Source of the DNA: Planctomycetota bacterium
GTDB taxonomy: Bacteria; Planctomycetota; Phycisphaerae; UBA1845; PWPN01
DNA: 64,000 bases
Direction of reading: 5' to 3'
Assembly: GCA_022711465.1 (NCBI GenBank)
Contig: JAKLEZ010000008.1
Coordinates: 124,001 to 188,000, forward strand
Below the pieces are notes generated by a model that ran no database searches, was not told where the DNA came from, and was given only the letters and a program-made list of their open reading frames with translations. Positions 44,611 to 54,413 of the stretch are shown here, in pieces. The position numbers were made by a program, and so were the translations under genes. Within the stretch, counting starts at the first letter, position 1. The number at the start of each line of letters is the position of its first letter.

Positions 44611-46695
44611 TCACATCCCGCGACCACGATTCGGCCGGCTTCGCTCCGTGCCCCGAAGCCGGTCGGAGGGGTTCGGCGGCATCTCCGGTCTCGGCGGCCT
44701 GACGGGTCCGACCGTGGGTTCGTTCTCGCTCAGCCGGGCCTTCTCCTCCTTGTACTCCTTGTCCAGTTGACCGCTCTTTCGGGCATCCACCGGCGCAAAC
44801 CGCTCCTCGACTTCTCCGCTCGTCGTAATCAGGACCGCCGCCCCGCCCTGCCGCTCGGTAAAGGTGAGTTTGCCCTCCGTCGACTCGTTACGCAGCCACG
44901 CGGATCGCTTCGGCTCCATGCCCGCCAGGATGGCATCGTACGACAGATCCCGGCGATCCGCCCTCAAAGCCACCAGCTCGCCGATTTCCTTGTCTGCCGT
45001 CCCGCCCTTCAAGTCCCCCCGGAACCACTCCCGCAAAGCCACTTTCGCTTTCCTCCCATCGTCGGTCACCGAGGTCAGGAACAGGTAAAGCGCAGGTTTG
45101 ATCTGAATCGGCTCCGACCAGCTGGACCACTGGCCTCGAACAACCACTTTGCCGGCGTCCTGGGCGTCGATCAGCTTGGCCGCCTGCCCGATGTACTGGT
45201 TGAACACCACCAGACGCAATCGGTAGCGGTAGGTCTGGCCGGGAGTGACCGAGACGTCATTGAACCACAGCAGTTCGATGTCGCGTACCCGGTTGGTCGA
45301 CCCCGCCGCCAAGCGCTCCTGGTTCTGCTTCTCGATGAGCAGCTTCTCCACCTCGGGCTGGATCTCCTTGAGCAGCTTGCTGATCTCCTCCAGCTGGGTC
45401 CTGTTCAGCTCCCCGGACGAAGCGTACTGCGTCAGCCCCTGAAGCTTCTCGTCAGCTTCCAGGTACTTCTTCTTGTCGATGTCCTCCTTCGCCTCCTTGA
45501 TCGCCTTGGCCAACTCGGCCCGAACACTCGGACCCCTGCTCTCCGGACCACCTTCGGGGCGCCTGGCACCGCCGGCGGGACCTCGCCCCCCCGGGGGAGG
45601 CAAGTCCAGCCCGGGACCCGGACCCCTTCGTCCCGCTCCTTCCGGAACACCACGCCGGCCGATCGGGCCTGGCCCGAAACCGCCCATCCCCTCGGGTCCG
45701 CCAAAGCCGCCCAGCGGACGCCGTGCCCCCGCCATCCCAGCCGAGTCGCCGACGAACTGAACCAAATCAAGCTCCAGGCCGGGCAAGGACTTCGGCAGCC
45801 TCCAGCCGTACCGCTCGTCGGCGAAATTCTCGAAGAACGCCGGCCGGAGAATCTGCTCCTGGCTCTGCACCTGCTCCAGGGCCATCCGATAGGCGACAAT
45901 CGTGTCGCCGTCCGTCTGCTGGATCGCCAGCGTACCATCCGCGTCGTGAAGCGGTACCGTCTCCGGAGCGGTCAACACGAACGGCGAGTAACCCTTGACC
46001 ACTTCAGGCTCGCCCCATTCGCCAGTCGGCAACAGCATGGCCCGCTCGGCCTCCACGCGGGCAATGATGAGATCCTGGCGAGCGGCCTCATACTTGGCCT
46101 GGCGGAACAGCTCACGCTGTTCGGCGAAATGCACTGAGGCGAACAACGTGGCCCAGAAGATGTCGCGCGTGATCCCGATGATCGTGCCGGATCCTCCGGT
46201 CGGAGCGAGCTGAAGGGCACCCGTCATCCTGCTGACATCCACGGCTTCAGGCGCGGCCAGCCGCGCCGAGGCCCGGCCTGAGAAGCCCACCAGCGAACGC
46301 GGAGGCATCACGGTGGCGAGATGAATCTTGCCGGCATGATCGATCTCCCGATCCGTCCGCGGAATCGCGATACCCGGCGGCACGATGGGCACGACAATCT
46401 CCTTGGAGATGCCGTTCGCATCGTAGGTGCTCAGATCACCCTTCAGCGCGGTCACGGTCGTCTGTTCGCCGGCATCCGTCAACCGTGCATTCTTCACCTT
46501 CTGGCGGGTCTGTTCCGTCTGTTCGGCGATCTTGCCGATGAGCGTCTTCGGGGTGCAATCCTCCCCGCTGACGCTGGTGCTGTGAGGCGTGCCCACCACG
46601 TACATCGCCGCGGTCGCCAGGACCACCGCCCCGGTCAATCCCAGAACTATCTTCTCAACGTGCCGTTCGATGAAGGTCACGTTCTGCTTGGCCAT
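44611..46695 (-). CDS. Single-pass membrane protein of the pilus operon, unknown family
   Basis: A 694-aa protein with ATG at 46695 and AGGAG eight bases upstream. One membrane helix near the start (IVLGLTGAVVLATAAMYVV) puts the rest in the periplasm. Residues about 60-320 are mixed. Residues about 325-390 are a Gly/Pro/Arg-rich linker (for example RRGPGPGLDLPPPGGRG). Next is a charged coiled-coil-like helix (AELAKAIKEAKEDIDKKKYL to about 465), then a beta-rich part with VSVTPGQTYRYRLRLVVFNQ. The tail is Pro/Arg-rich. Position between PilM and secretin suggests an inner-membrane alignment protein in place of PilO/PilP, but no homology is visible by eye. Confidence 0.8.
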   Translation of the reverse strand: MAKQNVTFIERHVEKIVLGLTGAVVLATAAMYVVGTPHSTSVSGEDCTPKTLIGKIAEQTEQTRQKVKNARLTDAGEQTTVTALKGDLSTYDANGISKEIVVPIVPPGIAIPRTDREIDHAGKIHLATVMPPRSLVGFSGRASARLAAPEAVDVSRMTGALQLAPTGGSGTIIGITRDIFWATLFASVHFAEQRELFRQAKYEAARQDLIIARVEAERAMLLPTGEWGEPEVVKGYSPFVLTAPETVPLHDADGTLAIQQTDGDTIVAYRMALEQVQSQEQILRPAFFENFADERYGWRLPKSLPGLELDLVQFVGDSAGMAGARRPLGGFGGPEGMGGFGPGPIGRRGVPEGAGRRGPGPGLDLPPPGGRGPAGGARRPEGGPESRGPSVRAELAKAIKEAKEDIDKKKYLEADEKLQGLTQYASSGELNRTQLEEISKLLKEIQPEVEKLLIEKQNQERLAAGSTNRVRDIELLWFNDVSVTPGQTYRYRLRLVVFNQYIGQAAKLIDAQDAGKVVVRGQWSSWSEPIQIKPALYLFLTSVTDDGRKAKVALREWFRGDLKGGTADKEIGELVALRADRRDLSYDAILAGMEPKRSAWLRNESTEGKLTFTERQGGAAVLITTSGEVEERFAPVDARKSGQLDKEYKEEKARLSENEPTVGPVRPPRPEMPPNPSDRLRGTERSRPNRGRGM

Positions 46696-46716
46696 GATCG
46701 GATCTCCTGTCCTGGC

Positions 46717-48195
46717 TCACATACCCTCAGGCCTGCCGAGCGGCCCACGTCGCGGCGGCGGAGCCCCCTCCGGCCCCATCATCATCGGCGGTAGGTTACG
46801 CGGCCCCATCGGCGGTCCATACGACGGGCCACCTCCCCCACCCTGGCCACCGCCACCCTGGAACGCCACCCCGCTCGCGATGTCAGCAACCACCTTCTTG
46901 GGGATCAGGTTCGCGTAGTTGTCACGAAGGAACCCGCCCTCAAATACCAACCGGGCCTGCACCGTCGGCGAAGGACCGTAGATGTAGCCGGCGGGAACCG
47001 GGCTCGGAGGCTGCTCCTGCAGGTTGACCAACAGCAACGTGTAGAAGCCGACCTTGCAGATCTCGTCGATCACCGACGGCAACATCCGAGCCTCAACCAC
47101 CAGCTCCACAGTGAAGTGAACCACATCCATGGTGTCGCTGCTGCCGGTGTTGGTGAACGCCTCACCCGGCCCCATGCCGCCGCCCCCGACCAACGCGCCC
47201 CGCGTGCCGCCGGGGGGCGAGGCACCACCCCCCCCCGCCCCCGCTGAAGGCGGAAGGTATCCGGTCACCACAAACCTCTGCAGGTGCTTGACCGGGAGGT
47301 TGCCAACATACGGCGCTTCCTGGTTGCGGGCGGTAATCGCCGCCGCAACCCGGTTGTTCAGCCCGGCCAGGGCAGTCACCACGTCTTGCTGGATCCACAA
47401 CGAGACCTGGGCGTACCACATGTCTTCAATCGAGGGCTTCTGCACGTTCTCGACGGCTGGCCGCTGATCGAAACTCGTCTTGTCGCTGGCATAGCAGTAG
47501 ATCGACCGGGCCCGCTGAACGGCCGCCCGACAGTCCGGAATTTCGTTCACCATCTCCTCGGCTGTCATGTTCGGCCGCAGCTGGGTCAAATCCGCTCTCG
47601 GCCCGCCAAAACCCGGTCCACCCCGCGGCGGCGGCCCACCCAGGCCCAGACCCGGCCCGGGGCCACGACGCCCCGCGCCAATAGGACCCATCTCCATCGG
47701 GAGAGGAGCCTCGCCTCGAGCACCTATCGCCTGCTGATTGTTCTTCTGAGCCTGCTCCGTAGCCATGTTCTCGGCCAGTTCCCTAACCTCCTCCTGCGTG
47801 GGAGCATCCTTGGCCTTGAGCTGTTCCACCATCGCCTTGTGGGCCTTGGCAAACTCATAGGCAAACCGGAAGGGCAGATTCTCACTGCCTGTCGCCGGCT
47901 CAGGGAAGAGCTTCTCCAAAAGCGGGGCGTGTTTGCCGATCTCGGCCACCTTCTTCAGGGCGGCAGTGGTCTGCTCGACGGTCTTGCTCTTGCGGGCATT
48001 GGCCGCATCAATCATCGCCTTGTTCACCGGCTTGATGCCGCTCAACGAGCTGATCAGCTGGGCATCCGTGGCCAGAGCAGCGTTCACGTCCGACAGGAGG
48101 ATGCCGAGGACAATGAACGTGATCGCCACCAGGCCGACCGCTCCGCAGATCACCTCGATCAGGTGACCCTTGACCCACTGCATGATCTGTTGCAT
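46717..48195 (-). CDS. Second single-pass membrane protein of the pilus operon
   Basis: A 492-aa protein with ATG at 48195 and AAGGAG seven bases upstream. Membrane helix near the start (VICGAVGLVAITFIVLGILL). Helical part to about residue 155, then a Gly/Pro/Arg linker (RRGPGPGLGLGGPPPRGG), then a beta-alpha domain (MWYAQVSLWIQQDVVTAL ... DVVHFTVELVVEARMLPSVI ... FYTLLLVNLQ) that could be a PilN/PilO-like ferredoxin fold. The C-terminus is Gly/Pro/Met-rich. Layout matches PilO by size of the helix and fold, but this is inference. It starts 82 bp after pilM and ends 21 bp before the next gene. Confidence 0.8.
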   Translation of the reverse strand: MQQIMQWVKGHLIEVICGAVGLVAITFIVLGILLSDVNAALATDAQLISSLSGIKPVNKAMIDAANARKSKTVEQTTAALKKVAEIGKHAPLLEKLFPEPATGSENLPFRFAYEFAKAHKAMVEQLKAKDAPTQEEVRELAENMATEQAQKNNQQAIGARGEAPLPMEMGPIGAGRRGPGPGLGLGGPPPRGGPGFGGPRADLTQLRPNMTAEEMVNEIPDCRAAVQRARSIYCYASDKTSFDQRPAVENVQKPSIEDMWYAQVSLWIQQDVVTALAGLNNRVAAAITARNQEAPYVGNLPVKHLQRFVVTGYLPPSAGAGGGGASPPGGTRGALVGGGGMGPGEAFTNTGSSDTMDVVHFTVELVVEARMLPSVIDEICKVGFYTLLLVNLQEQPPSPVPAGYIYGPSPTVQARLVFEGGFLRDNYANLIPKKVVADIASGVAFQGGGGQGGGGGPSYGPPMGPRNLPPMMMGPEGAPPPRRGPLGRPEGM

Positions 48196-48277
48196 CGCTC
48201 AACTCCTTGGCTCTACTCCCGCGCCGCGAATCATCAAACCGCCCCAAGCCCCTCATCGCTCCCGAACCCGACCGTTT

Positions 48278-50452
48278 TCAGGCCGGTGGCGGCGGAGCGT
48301 CCCCAGCCGGCTCGGCCGGCTCGGCCGGCGGTTCAGCCGGCGGAGTGCCACCCGGCGCCGGCGTGACGGCGGGTTGCGGGCCCACCACAGCCGCAAAAAC
48401 CACTTCGAACTGCCAATCGTTTGAGACCGACTCGCCCGTCGCCAGATCCTTGAACGCGTTGTCGACCGTAATCGTGTTGAAGCCACCGGGACCAGGACCT
48501 ATCCCGCCCTCGCCTACTCGCGGCCCAGGGGGGGCGTACCTTCCCGGCATCGGAGCCGCACCCCCGGCACCACCCAGGTCCTTGACCATCTGGAACCCGA
48601 TCATCTGGGGCTTCCCGAAGTGCAACTCCTGCTTGCCCTGCCCGGCCTTCTCGAGATTCCTCAGGAACACGTCACTGATGAACTGGAGCCCGGCCACCCT
48701 GTCGCCACCGGCGTACGGCGTTCGGCAGACCAGCGTGACCAGGAAGCCCGGCTTGGGCCCGGCGCCGGTAGCCTCCGGAGATCCTCCACCCAAGCTGCCC
48801 AAGCCGCCCAGGCTGCCCGGGCCCGCCGGCGTCCCACCGCCCTTCTTCAGGGCCTCCATCTCGGCCAGAACGTCGGGCGAGTACCGGCTGTCGAGCTTGT
48901 GAATGAAAACCTGCTTGCGCTTCGTTCGCTCGAACTGCGGGTTGGAGGTGACAACCTGCTTGTACGCCTCCGGACCTTCGTTCATGGCCTTGCTCAGCTC
49001 CGGATCAGGCGAAGGCAACGCCGAAACCACCATGCTCAGTAACCGCGGCCAGACCACTTTGTTGGTCTGAAGCTTGTCCACATTCTGAACTTTCTGGATC
49101 TGCTGGCTGATCTCACCCTCGATCCTGGACAACTCGTTGCCGAGGAAGGTGGCGGCCGCAATGGTCTTGGCAGCGGCCGCCTTGGCGTCCGCATCGGGCG
49201 GGCTCTCGAGAATCCGCATCGCTTCATCGACGCTGGCCGGGGGTGATGCCGTCTCCACGGGCTTGCCCAGGGCGGCCTGGTCTGAGTAGCTGCGGCCCCA
49301 GATCATGCCCGCCGATAACGCCAGGCAGGCCGCCGCCCCAATGAACCACGGGGCCTTCTTCCGCCAGATCACCTGCTTGATGATCTCCGGCGGCAACAGG
49401 TTGCTGGTGATCTTCGCCAAGCCCAGGCCCTGAACGCCCAAGCCGTAGGCCACGCCGAAACTCAGCAACTGGTCGATCAGTTCAGGAGTGTTCGGGCTCG
49501 AGCCGATGGTCATGCGATTGAAGGCACCCGGCCGGATGACGTCCAGGCCAAGGTTCTGCTGCAGGAACTTCGGCATTCCCGGCAGCTTGAAGGCGTTGCC
49601 CATCGCGATCAGCTTGGAAAGCTTCACCCCGCGACGCGACGAGGTGAAAAACCCGATGGAACGCTGAACCTCGGCCACCAGATCGGCAAACACCGGACGC
49701 ATGGCCTGGAAAATCTGCCGGGCGTACTTGTGGCTGCCGGCCTTCCGCTTCAGATCTTCCGCCTTGCGGAACGACAGCTTGAAGGTTTCCAGCATCGCGT
49801 CCGTGAAATTGTTGCCGCCGATAGGGATATTCCGGGTCCACAGGCTGTCACCCTCAACCACGAGCAGATCGGTGTTCTGGGCCCCGATGTCCAGTATGGC
49901 CACCGCCTCGCCACCCCCACCGCAAAGCCCGTCGTACTGGAGGGCGTTATACAGGGCCAACGGAGCCGCCTGAACCAGCATCGGCTCGATGTTCAGGTCG
50001 GACAGGAACCGCAGATGGTCGCCCATCAGCTCGCGGCGCATCGCGAAAATGCCCACCTCGGTCTCGGCCGCCTGCGACGGGAAGATCTGGTAATCCCAGA
50101 TGACCTCGTCCATGGCAAAGGGAATCTGCTGGCCAGCCTCGAACCGAACCAGCTCGGGCAGTTTGCTGGCTTTGTCAACCGGAGGGAGCTTGATAAACCG
50201 GGCCAGAGTGTGCTGACCCGGTACCGCCGCCACGATCGTCTCTTTCGGCAGATCCGGCCGGCTCTCGATCAGTTTCTTCATCGTCTCGGCCACCAGGGCC
50301 ACACGGTCCACGTCCGGCTGGGAGAGGATCTTGCCGTGCTCGATGTAGACGTGATCCAGGACCTCAACCTTGTCGCCAGCCGCTCGCAGGCGGAGGGCTT
50401 TCAGGGCACATTGGCCCAGATCAATGCCCCAGACTGGTTTTGTGGCCGCCAT
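48278..50452 (-). CDS. pilM: PilM-like actin-fold protein fused to a PilN-like membrane part
   Basis: A 724-aa protein. ATG at 50452 has GAGGAG six bases upstream. Residues about 1-350 are a PilM/FtsA actin fold: VWGIDLGQCALKALRL (phosphate 1), VAILDIGAQNTDLLVVEGD (phosphate 2), GGNNFTDAM and SKLIAMGNAFKLPGMPKFL. After a Leu-Pro-Pro motif (SNLLPPEIIKQVIWRKKAP, like the NLLP start of PilN/GspL) comes one membrane helix (FIGAAACLALSAGMIWG) and a periplasmic part with a Gly/Pro-rich segment and a Pro/Ala tail. So PilM and PilN appear joined in one chain. It heads the pilus operon. Confidence 0.88.
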   Translation of the reverse strand: MAATKPVWGIDLGQCALKALRLRAAGDKVEVLDHVYIEHGKILSQPDVDRVALVAETMKKLIESRPDLPKETIVAAVPGQHTLARFIKLPPVDKASKLPELVRFEAGQQIPFAMDEVIWDYQIFPSQAAETEVGIFAMRRELMGDHLRFLSDLNIEPMLVQAAPLALYNALQYDGLCGGGGEAVAILDIGAQNTDLLVVEGDSLWTRNIPIGGNNFTDAMLETFKLSFRKAEDLKRKAGSHKYARQIFQAMRPVFADLVAEVQRSIGFFTSSRRGVKLSKLIAMGNAFKLPGMPKFLQQNLGLDVIRPGAFNRMTIGSSPNTPELIDQLLSFGVAYGLGVQGLGLAKITSNLLPPEIIKQVIWRKKAPWFIGAAACLALSAGMIWGRSYSDQAALGKPVETASPPASVDEAMRILESPPDADAKAAAAKTIAAATFLGNELSRIEGEISQQIQKVQNVDKLQTNKVVWPRLLSMVVSALPSPDPELSKAMNEGPEAYKQVVTSNPQFERTKRKQVFIHKLDSRYSPDVLAEMEALKKGGGTPAGPGSLGGLGSLGGGSPEATGAGPKPGFLVTLVCRTPYAGGDRVAGLQFISDVFLRNLEKAGQGKQELHFGKPQMIGFQMVKDLGGAGGAAPMPGRYAPPGPRVGEGGIGPGPGGFNTITVDNAFKDLATGESVSNDWQFEVVFAAVVGPQPAVTPAPGGTPPAEPPAEPAEPAGDAPPPPA

Positions 50453-51301
50453 GAGACTCTCCTCTACACACAAGCCCGCCGCATCGCAGGTTCGCCGAAC
50501 CGCTTATTGTCGCCATCGCGGGCGAATTGGCAATCACCAAAAACCACATCGATCGTCCGTGCGGCCGGCCGGATGTGAAAGGCCGATCCGCCGACGATCC
50601 AGGAGGGCCGATCTAGCATGCAGACTTCGGTATGACCTTGCCTGAGTGCTCCCTGTTATGGGACTATAATGAAGGACTTCGTACCAATAGAGTATTTCTC
50701 CTTGACCCGCGAAAGTCAAGAAGGCATGACGAGGGCAAACCACCCCCCCGAGGCCCGGAGGCCCCTACGCTCAAAGCATAGGACGACCCCAAGTGTCACG
50801 GACAGGCATGCCCGCCCCTGCCCCACAAGGATGGGGGATGAACCCGGCTGCAGGAGACATACCCGGTAACCACAGGCCTGCCAGAGACAGGTCGGTCGGC
50901 GCCGACGACCTGTTGCCTTGGCTTGCCGCCCCCCCTCAACCCAAGAGCCTCTCCCGCAAGGATGACGACCGGAATGCCGCCAGACCGCCGCGACCTGAAT
51001 GAGGAGTCCTCGAGATGACCGCTCCTCGCCCAGGACCTCAAACCCGGCCACATTCAGAAAACGGCCCCGGGATGCCTCCGTCTTGTCTTGCAGCAGGGTG
51101 ATGACCAGCGTGTGCTTGCCTGGGCCAAGCCCTGCGACCACGGCCAGACCAAAGGAGTGCCAGGGCCCGGATCACTCCGACCTGCGGACATGAACACCCT
51201 CCCGGCCGAGACCACGCCGATTGACCGAAGGGCAGATGGATAACGTGCCGCGCGAACCGCGGCAGCCCCGCCTTCAGGCTGGCAACCACCGGGGAAACCG
51301 G
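50453..51301. other. Intergenic region, about 850 bp, with a possible gene remnant
   Basis: It lies between pilM and the bacterioferritin gene, both on the minus strand. Apart from the remnant at 51000-51300 it shows no gene. It likely contains the pilus operon promoter, not identified. Confidence 0.4.
51000..51300 (-). pseudogene. Possible frameshifted gene remnant
   Basis: Minus-strand frames contain protein-like stretches in succession but in different frames: SLKAGLPRFARHVIHLPFG, then SAGRVFMSAGRSDPGPGTPL, then GLGPGKHTLVITLLQDKTEA, which continues SRGRFLNVAGFEVLG. The last resembles the C-terminal beta strands of secreted carbohydrate-active proteins. A TGA stop and at least two frame changes break it. 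No family was identified. Confidence 0.3.
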
Positions 51302-51814
51302 TTACGCTACCGTCGATGCGCCGGGCGACGATTCTTGCGCCGCGGAACCCCCGCTGAACGACTGCAGCGCCAGGTAGCTCGGCCCAAACCGCTTGATGTT
51401 GTCGAGTTGCTTCTCGAACTCGTCGAAGTGGGCTTCCTCGTCGTTGACCAGGGCCTCGAAGAGCTGCTTCGACGCGGAGTCGGCGAGCTTGGCGCACTCC
51501 AGCGCAAACTGGTTGTACACGACCACGGCACCCTGCTCCATCTCGCAGGCCTTGGCCACAATCGCGTCAGGCTCGGTGATCCGCTGGACCGTAGCCGCGG
51601 CGACCATGTCCACATCCCCCTTGAGAAAGAGAATGCGCTCAGCCAAGCGCTCGACGTGACCCATCTCCATGATCGCGATGCGCCGCAACATGGCCGACAA
51701 GGGCCCGAAACCCTGGTCATCTAGATGGAAATGCCAGTACATATACTGATGCACCGCCTGAAGCTCATCCGCCACGGCCCTGTTCAGGAGCTCAATGCTC
51801 TTCTTCCGGTCCAT
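51302..51814 (-). CDS. bfr: Bacterioferritin
   Basis: A 170-aa four-helix protein storing iron. ATG at 51814 has AGAGGAG six bases upstream; the frame extends to 51931 but that part is not ferritin-like. Di-iron ligands are in place: Glu17, Glu50 and His53 (MEMGHVE), Glu93, Glu126 and His129 (DEEAHFDEFEKQL). Met51 matches the haem-ligand position of bacterioferritins. The tail after residue 150 is Ser/Ala/Gly-rich. Activity as ferroxidase is expected from the ligands. Confidence 0.95.
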   Translation of the reverse strand: MDRKKSIELLNRAVADELQAVHQYMYWHFHLDDQGFGPLSAMLRRIAIMEMGHVERLAERILFLKGDVDMVAAATVQRITEPDAIVAKACEMEQGAVVVYNQFALECAKLADSASKQLFEALVNDEEAHFDEFEKQLDNIKRFGPSYLALQSFSGGSAAQESSPGASTVA

Positions 51815-51957
51815 CACACTCTCCTCTGGGATCCGGTGTCCCGCAACAGCCTTGCCCACCAGGAGCGATCGCGGCTCAACCTCCGGCGATGCCCCTCGAG
51901 TCGCAAACACCCACCAGATTACCGGCATCACCGGAGGGCGACAAGGCCGTCCCCTTT

Positions 51958-52623
51958 CTACCCGCCGATTCCGCGGACCCTCAATGTTCGCGCGCCGGCG
52001 CGGGCGGTGACCAGAAACACGGGGAAGTCCCTTTCTTCGCCACCCTCCACCCGGCGCCGAATGGTGTGAGCAGTGACATCCCGCACCTCTCGAAAGCCGA
52101 TCCGGCAGAGCTGGCCCTTGAGCGCACCTCGGTCGAAGCCGTGATGGCGAACGCTGGGCGCCGCCTCGGGCGTGTGGAAGACGCCCGGCTCGCTGTCCAG
52201 GTCCGCGATGCAGAGAATCCCGCCAGAAACCAGCAGGTCATGAAAGGCACCCAGCACCCGGTCCGTGTCGGCAATGTGATGCAGGGTCATGCTGGTGACG
52301 AGCAGGTGATAGCGCTCATTCGGAATGGGGTCACGCTCCAGGTCGAGGTGGACGGCGCTCATCGTCTCAAGGCCGCCTTCGATGAGCTTCTTCCGCAGCA
52401 CTTCGAGCATGCCGGGAGAGCTGTCCGCGCCCGTCACGCTCCGCACGTGGGGCAGGAGAAACAGACCGATCAGGCCCGTCCCACACCCGTAATCGAGAAC
52501 ATCCATGTCTTTCGTGGGCCCGACTTCCCGCAGAATCGTCTGCCCCACCGCCCTCATCAAGGCGATCCGCCGCGGCTCGGCGTCCCAGGTCGCGGCGGCG
52601 GTATCGAAATGACTGGCACTCAC
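51958..52623 (-). CDS. Class I SAM-dependent methyltransferase
   Basis: A 221-aa protein. GTG at 52623 is chosen because AGGAGGGG lies just upstream and the sequence then starts VSASHFDTAAATWDAEPRR, a normal beginning for this family. Motif I is VLDYGCGTGLIGLFLL, motif II the acidic GADSSPGMLEVLRKK, and later VTSMTLHHIADTDRVLGAF. The substrate cannot be told. It sits 144 bp upstream of bfr on the same strand, without visible coupling. Confidence 0.88.
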   Translation of the reverse strand: MSASHFDTAAATWDAEPRRIALMRAVGQTILREVGPTKDMDVLDYGCGTGLIGLFLLPHVRSVTGADSSPGMLEVLRKKLIEGGLETMSAVHLDLERDPIPNERYHLLVTSMTLHHIADTDRVLGAFHDLLVSGGILCIADLDSEPGVFHTPEAAPSVRHHGFDRGALKGQLCRIGFREVRDVTAHTIRRRVEGGEERDFPVFLVTARAGARTLRVRGIGG

Positions 52624-52772
52624 CAGGCCCCTCCTGCAAACTCGAACACCTCGCTCAAGGCCGGAAACCAACACCGGCGCCTTGACGCCGTCAGCCCGCG
52701 GTTGAACGCAACCCGGCCGATGAACACGAAGACCTCCTCAGCACCGCTACACACCCCGCTCCGCCCTCCAAA

Positions 52773-53615
52773 TCAGTCATACTCAACTCGCATGCCGGTC
52801 ACACAGTTGAAACACCGATACGGAAAATCCTGGTGCAGCCGGACCATGGCCGCAAAGCCGGTACAGTGGGCTAAGCCGATTCGCTGAACATCCAGATCGT
52901 GCAGCTTCCGAACGGTCTGATCCAGGCGATGTTGACCCGCGTTCAGCAGATGCATGCCACCGAGGACGGCGTGGATTCGACTTGCTCCGGCCATGGCGCA
53001 GACGTAGTCCAGCGTGTTCGCAACACCGGCGTGGGCACACCCCACCACAACGACCGCGCCCTCCCGGGTACTCACAACGAGGGCCTGGTCGTCGATGATC
53101 CCATCCGGCTCGGTTAACGCCTCGTCCAGGTAAAACGACCCGCCGACATCCTCAAAATCGTTCCGCCGCGGAATCTGCCCGGTGAGCCAGATCCCTTCGC
53201 TCAACTCCACCGGACTGGCCCGAGTGGGCACCGTCCGACCTACGTGGGACTTGAGCCAATCGAACGACTTGATGGGCGAGCGAATGGACCGAAACCCACC
53301 CCCGGACTGCTTCATGAAACGATCCCGGAACGCCGCGAGATGCGCGTACACGGTGGCCCGGCTGAAGGACGGGAGTGCGGCCATCAGGCCGCCGGAATGA
53401 TCGTAGTGGCCGTGACTCAGCACGACGTCGTCAGCCGTGGACAAGTCGATACCCAGCTTGGCGGCGTTATGCCCGAGCGCCATGCCCTGGCCGGTGTCAA
53501 ATAGGATACGCCGCCCGCCCGCCTCGATCCAGAACGCCAAACCATGCTCGGCCAGGAGGCCGCCCCGGTTCGCCGTGTTCTCGACGAGAACTGTGATGGT
53601 AAGGCCTCTGACCAC
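52773..53615 (-). CDS. MBL-fold protein of the dihydropterin phosphate synthase-like group
   Basis: A 280-aa cytoplasmic protein. The GTG at 53615 follows AGAGGTGAT, a strong match to the 16S tail. The metal site is SHGHYDHSGGL, with later VVVGCAHAGVANTLDYV and VLGGMHLLNAG. This pattern is that of COG1237, annotated as 7,8-dihydropterin-6-yl-methyl-4-(beta-ribofuranosyl)aminobenzene 5'-phosphate synthase-like. Many members lack proven function, so the exact reaction is open. A Cys pair near the end (HCTGFAAM ... RCFNCVTG) is also typical. Confidence 0.85.
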   Translation of the reverse strand: MVRGLTITVLVENTANRGGLLAEHGLAFWIEAGGRRILFDTGQGMALGHNAAKLGIDLSTADDVVLSHGHYDHSGGLMAALPSFSRATVYAHLAAFRDRFMKQSGGGFRSIRSPIKSFDWLKSHVGRTVPTRASPVELSEGIWLTGQIPRRNDFEDVGGSFYLDEALTEPDGIIDDQALVVSTREGAVVVVGCAHAGVANTLDYVCAMAGASRIHAVLGGMHLLNAGQHRLDQTVRKLHDLDVQRIGLAHCTGFAAMVRLHQDFPYRCFNCVTGMRVEYD

Positions 53616-54413
53616 GACGAGATATCACCTCTCCAAACCAGAATTCGGATTCGAGAACCAACGTCTCTACAAGCCGCATCCCAGAACGCCACGCGCAGGG
53701 CCGCATGGATACCGCCCTGCTGAACAACCTCGGGTCTGAGATAGTAGAGCGGAGCCCGGCCAGCCGCAATCCTCACGCCTACGACGGCTTCGGCACCCGA
53801 TGTCACCGCGAGTCACAACGCGAGGATTAACCACCGCCCTCCCCGGGCAGGAAAAGTCACCCTCCGACGCCAGGGCCTCGCCTCCGCATCGCCAATCCCC
53901 CAGCCCCGGAACGAGCTCGGTGCGCAACCTTGAAGAGATGTTCTGCCTCTCGCCCGGACCACCGCGTCGCTTCCTGTTCCGAGTCGGCAATGGCCGGGTC
54001 TCGCTGGCCAGCGCGTCCGAAAAAAGACCGGAAACCGGGCTAGGCGCGAGGAAATCGGCACGGTATAATAACACCGTACTGCCCGGCAAAACCGGGAGTT
54101 CATCTCGCGATTCTGGCTCAGAGGAGACCCACCACGGGAAAGAACGAGCCTTGACTGCCGGAACGGGTGTTCCCGCGGTGCAGGCAATCCTAGGGTCAAT
54201 CCGGTTGGAATCGGTCGGCGGGATAGGCGGCCTGACGGTGAGAAGACCGCTCGCCTCAAATTGGCTTTATTCGTAGGCGTCCGAGCCTGTGGCCCGCACT
54301 CGGACGATGATCTTAGGACGCGAGCATTTCGGTCTTGTTGACATTGCAGAGTTCCATGGCGATCGCAACGGCGCGAACGCCGAGAAGCCACCCACATTTC
54401 TGGAGGAAAGGAC
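53616..54413. other. Divergent intergenic region, about 800 bp
   Basis: No gene is supported on either strand. It contains a perfect -10-like TATAAT with a small dyad at 54060-54077 and the leader of the gene at 54414. Confidence 0.4.
54060..54077 (+). promoter_or_regulatory. TATAAT box inside a 5-bp dyad
   Basis: ACGGT (54060-54064) and ACCGT (54073-54077) flank TATAAT (54064-54069). No -35 consensus is seen at the right distance. It may serve the plus-strand gene about 340 bp downstream. Confidence 0.25.

Noticed and set aside
47284..48366. 360-aa plus-strand frame in the pilus operon
   Set aside because: It is antisense to a clear membrane protein gene and lacks domain content.
50630..50675. 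TTGCCT and TATAAT as a promoter
   Set aside because: The spacer is 21 bp, too long for a normal sigma-70 promoter, and no plus-strand gene follows.
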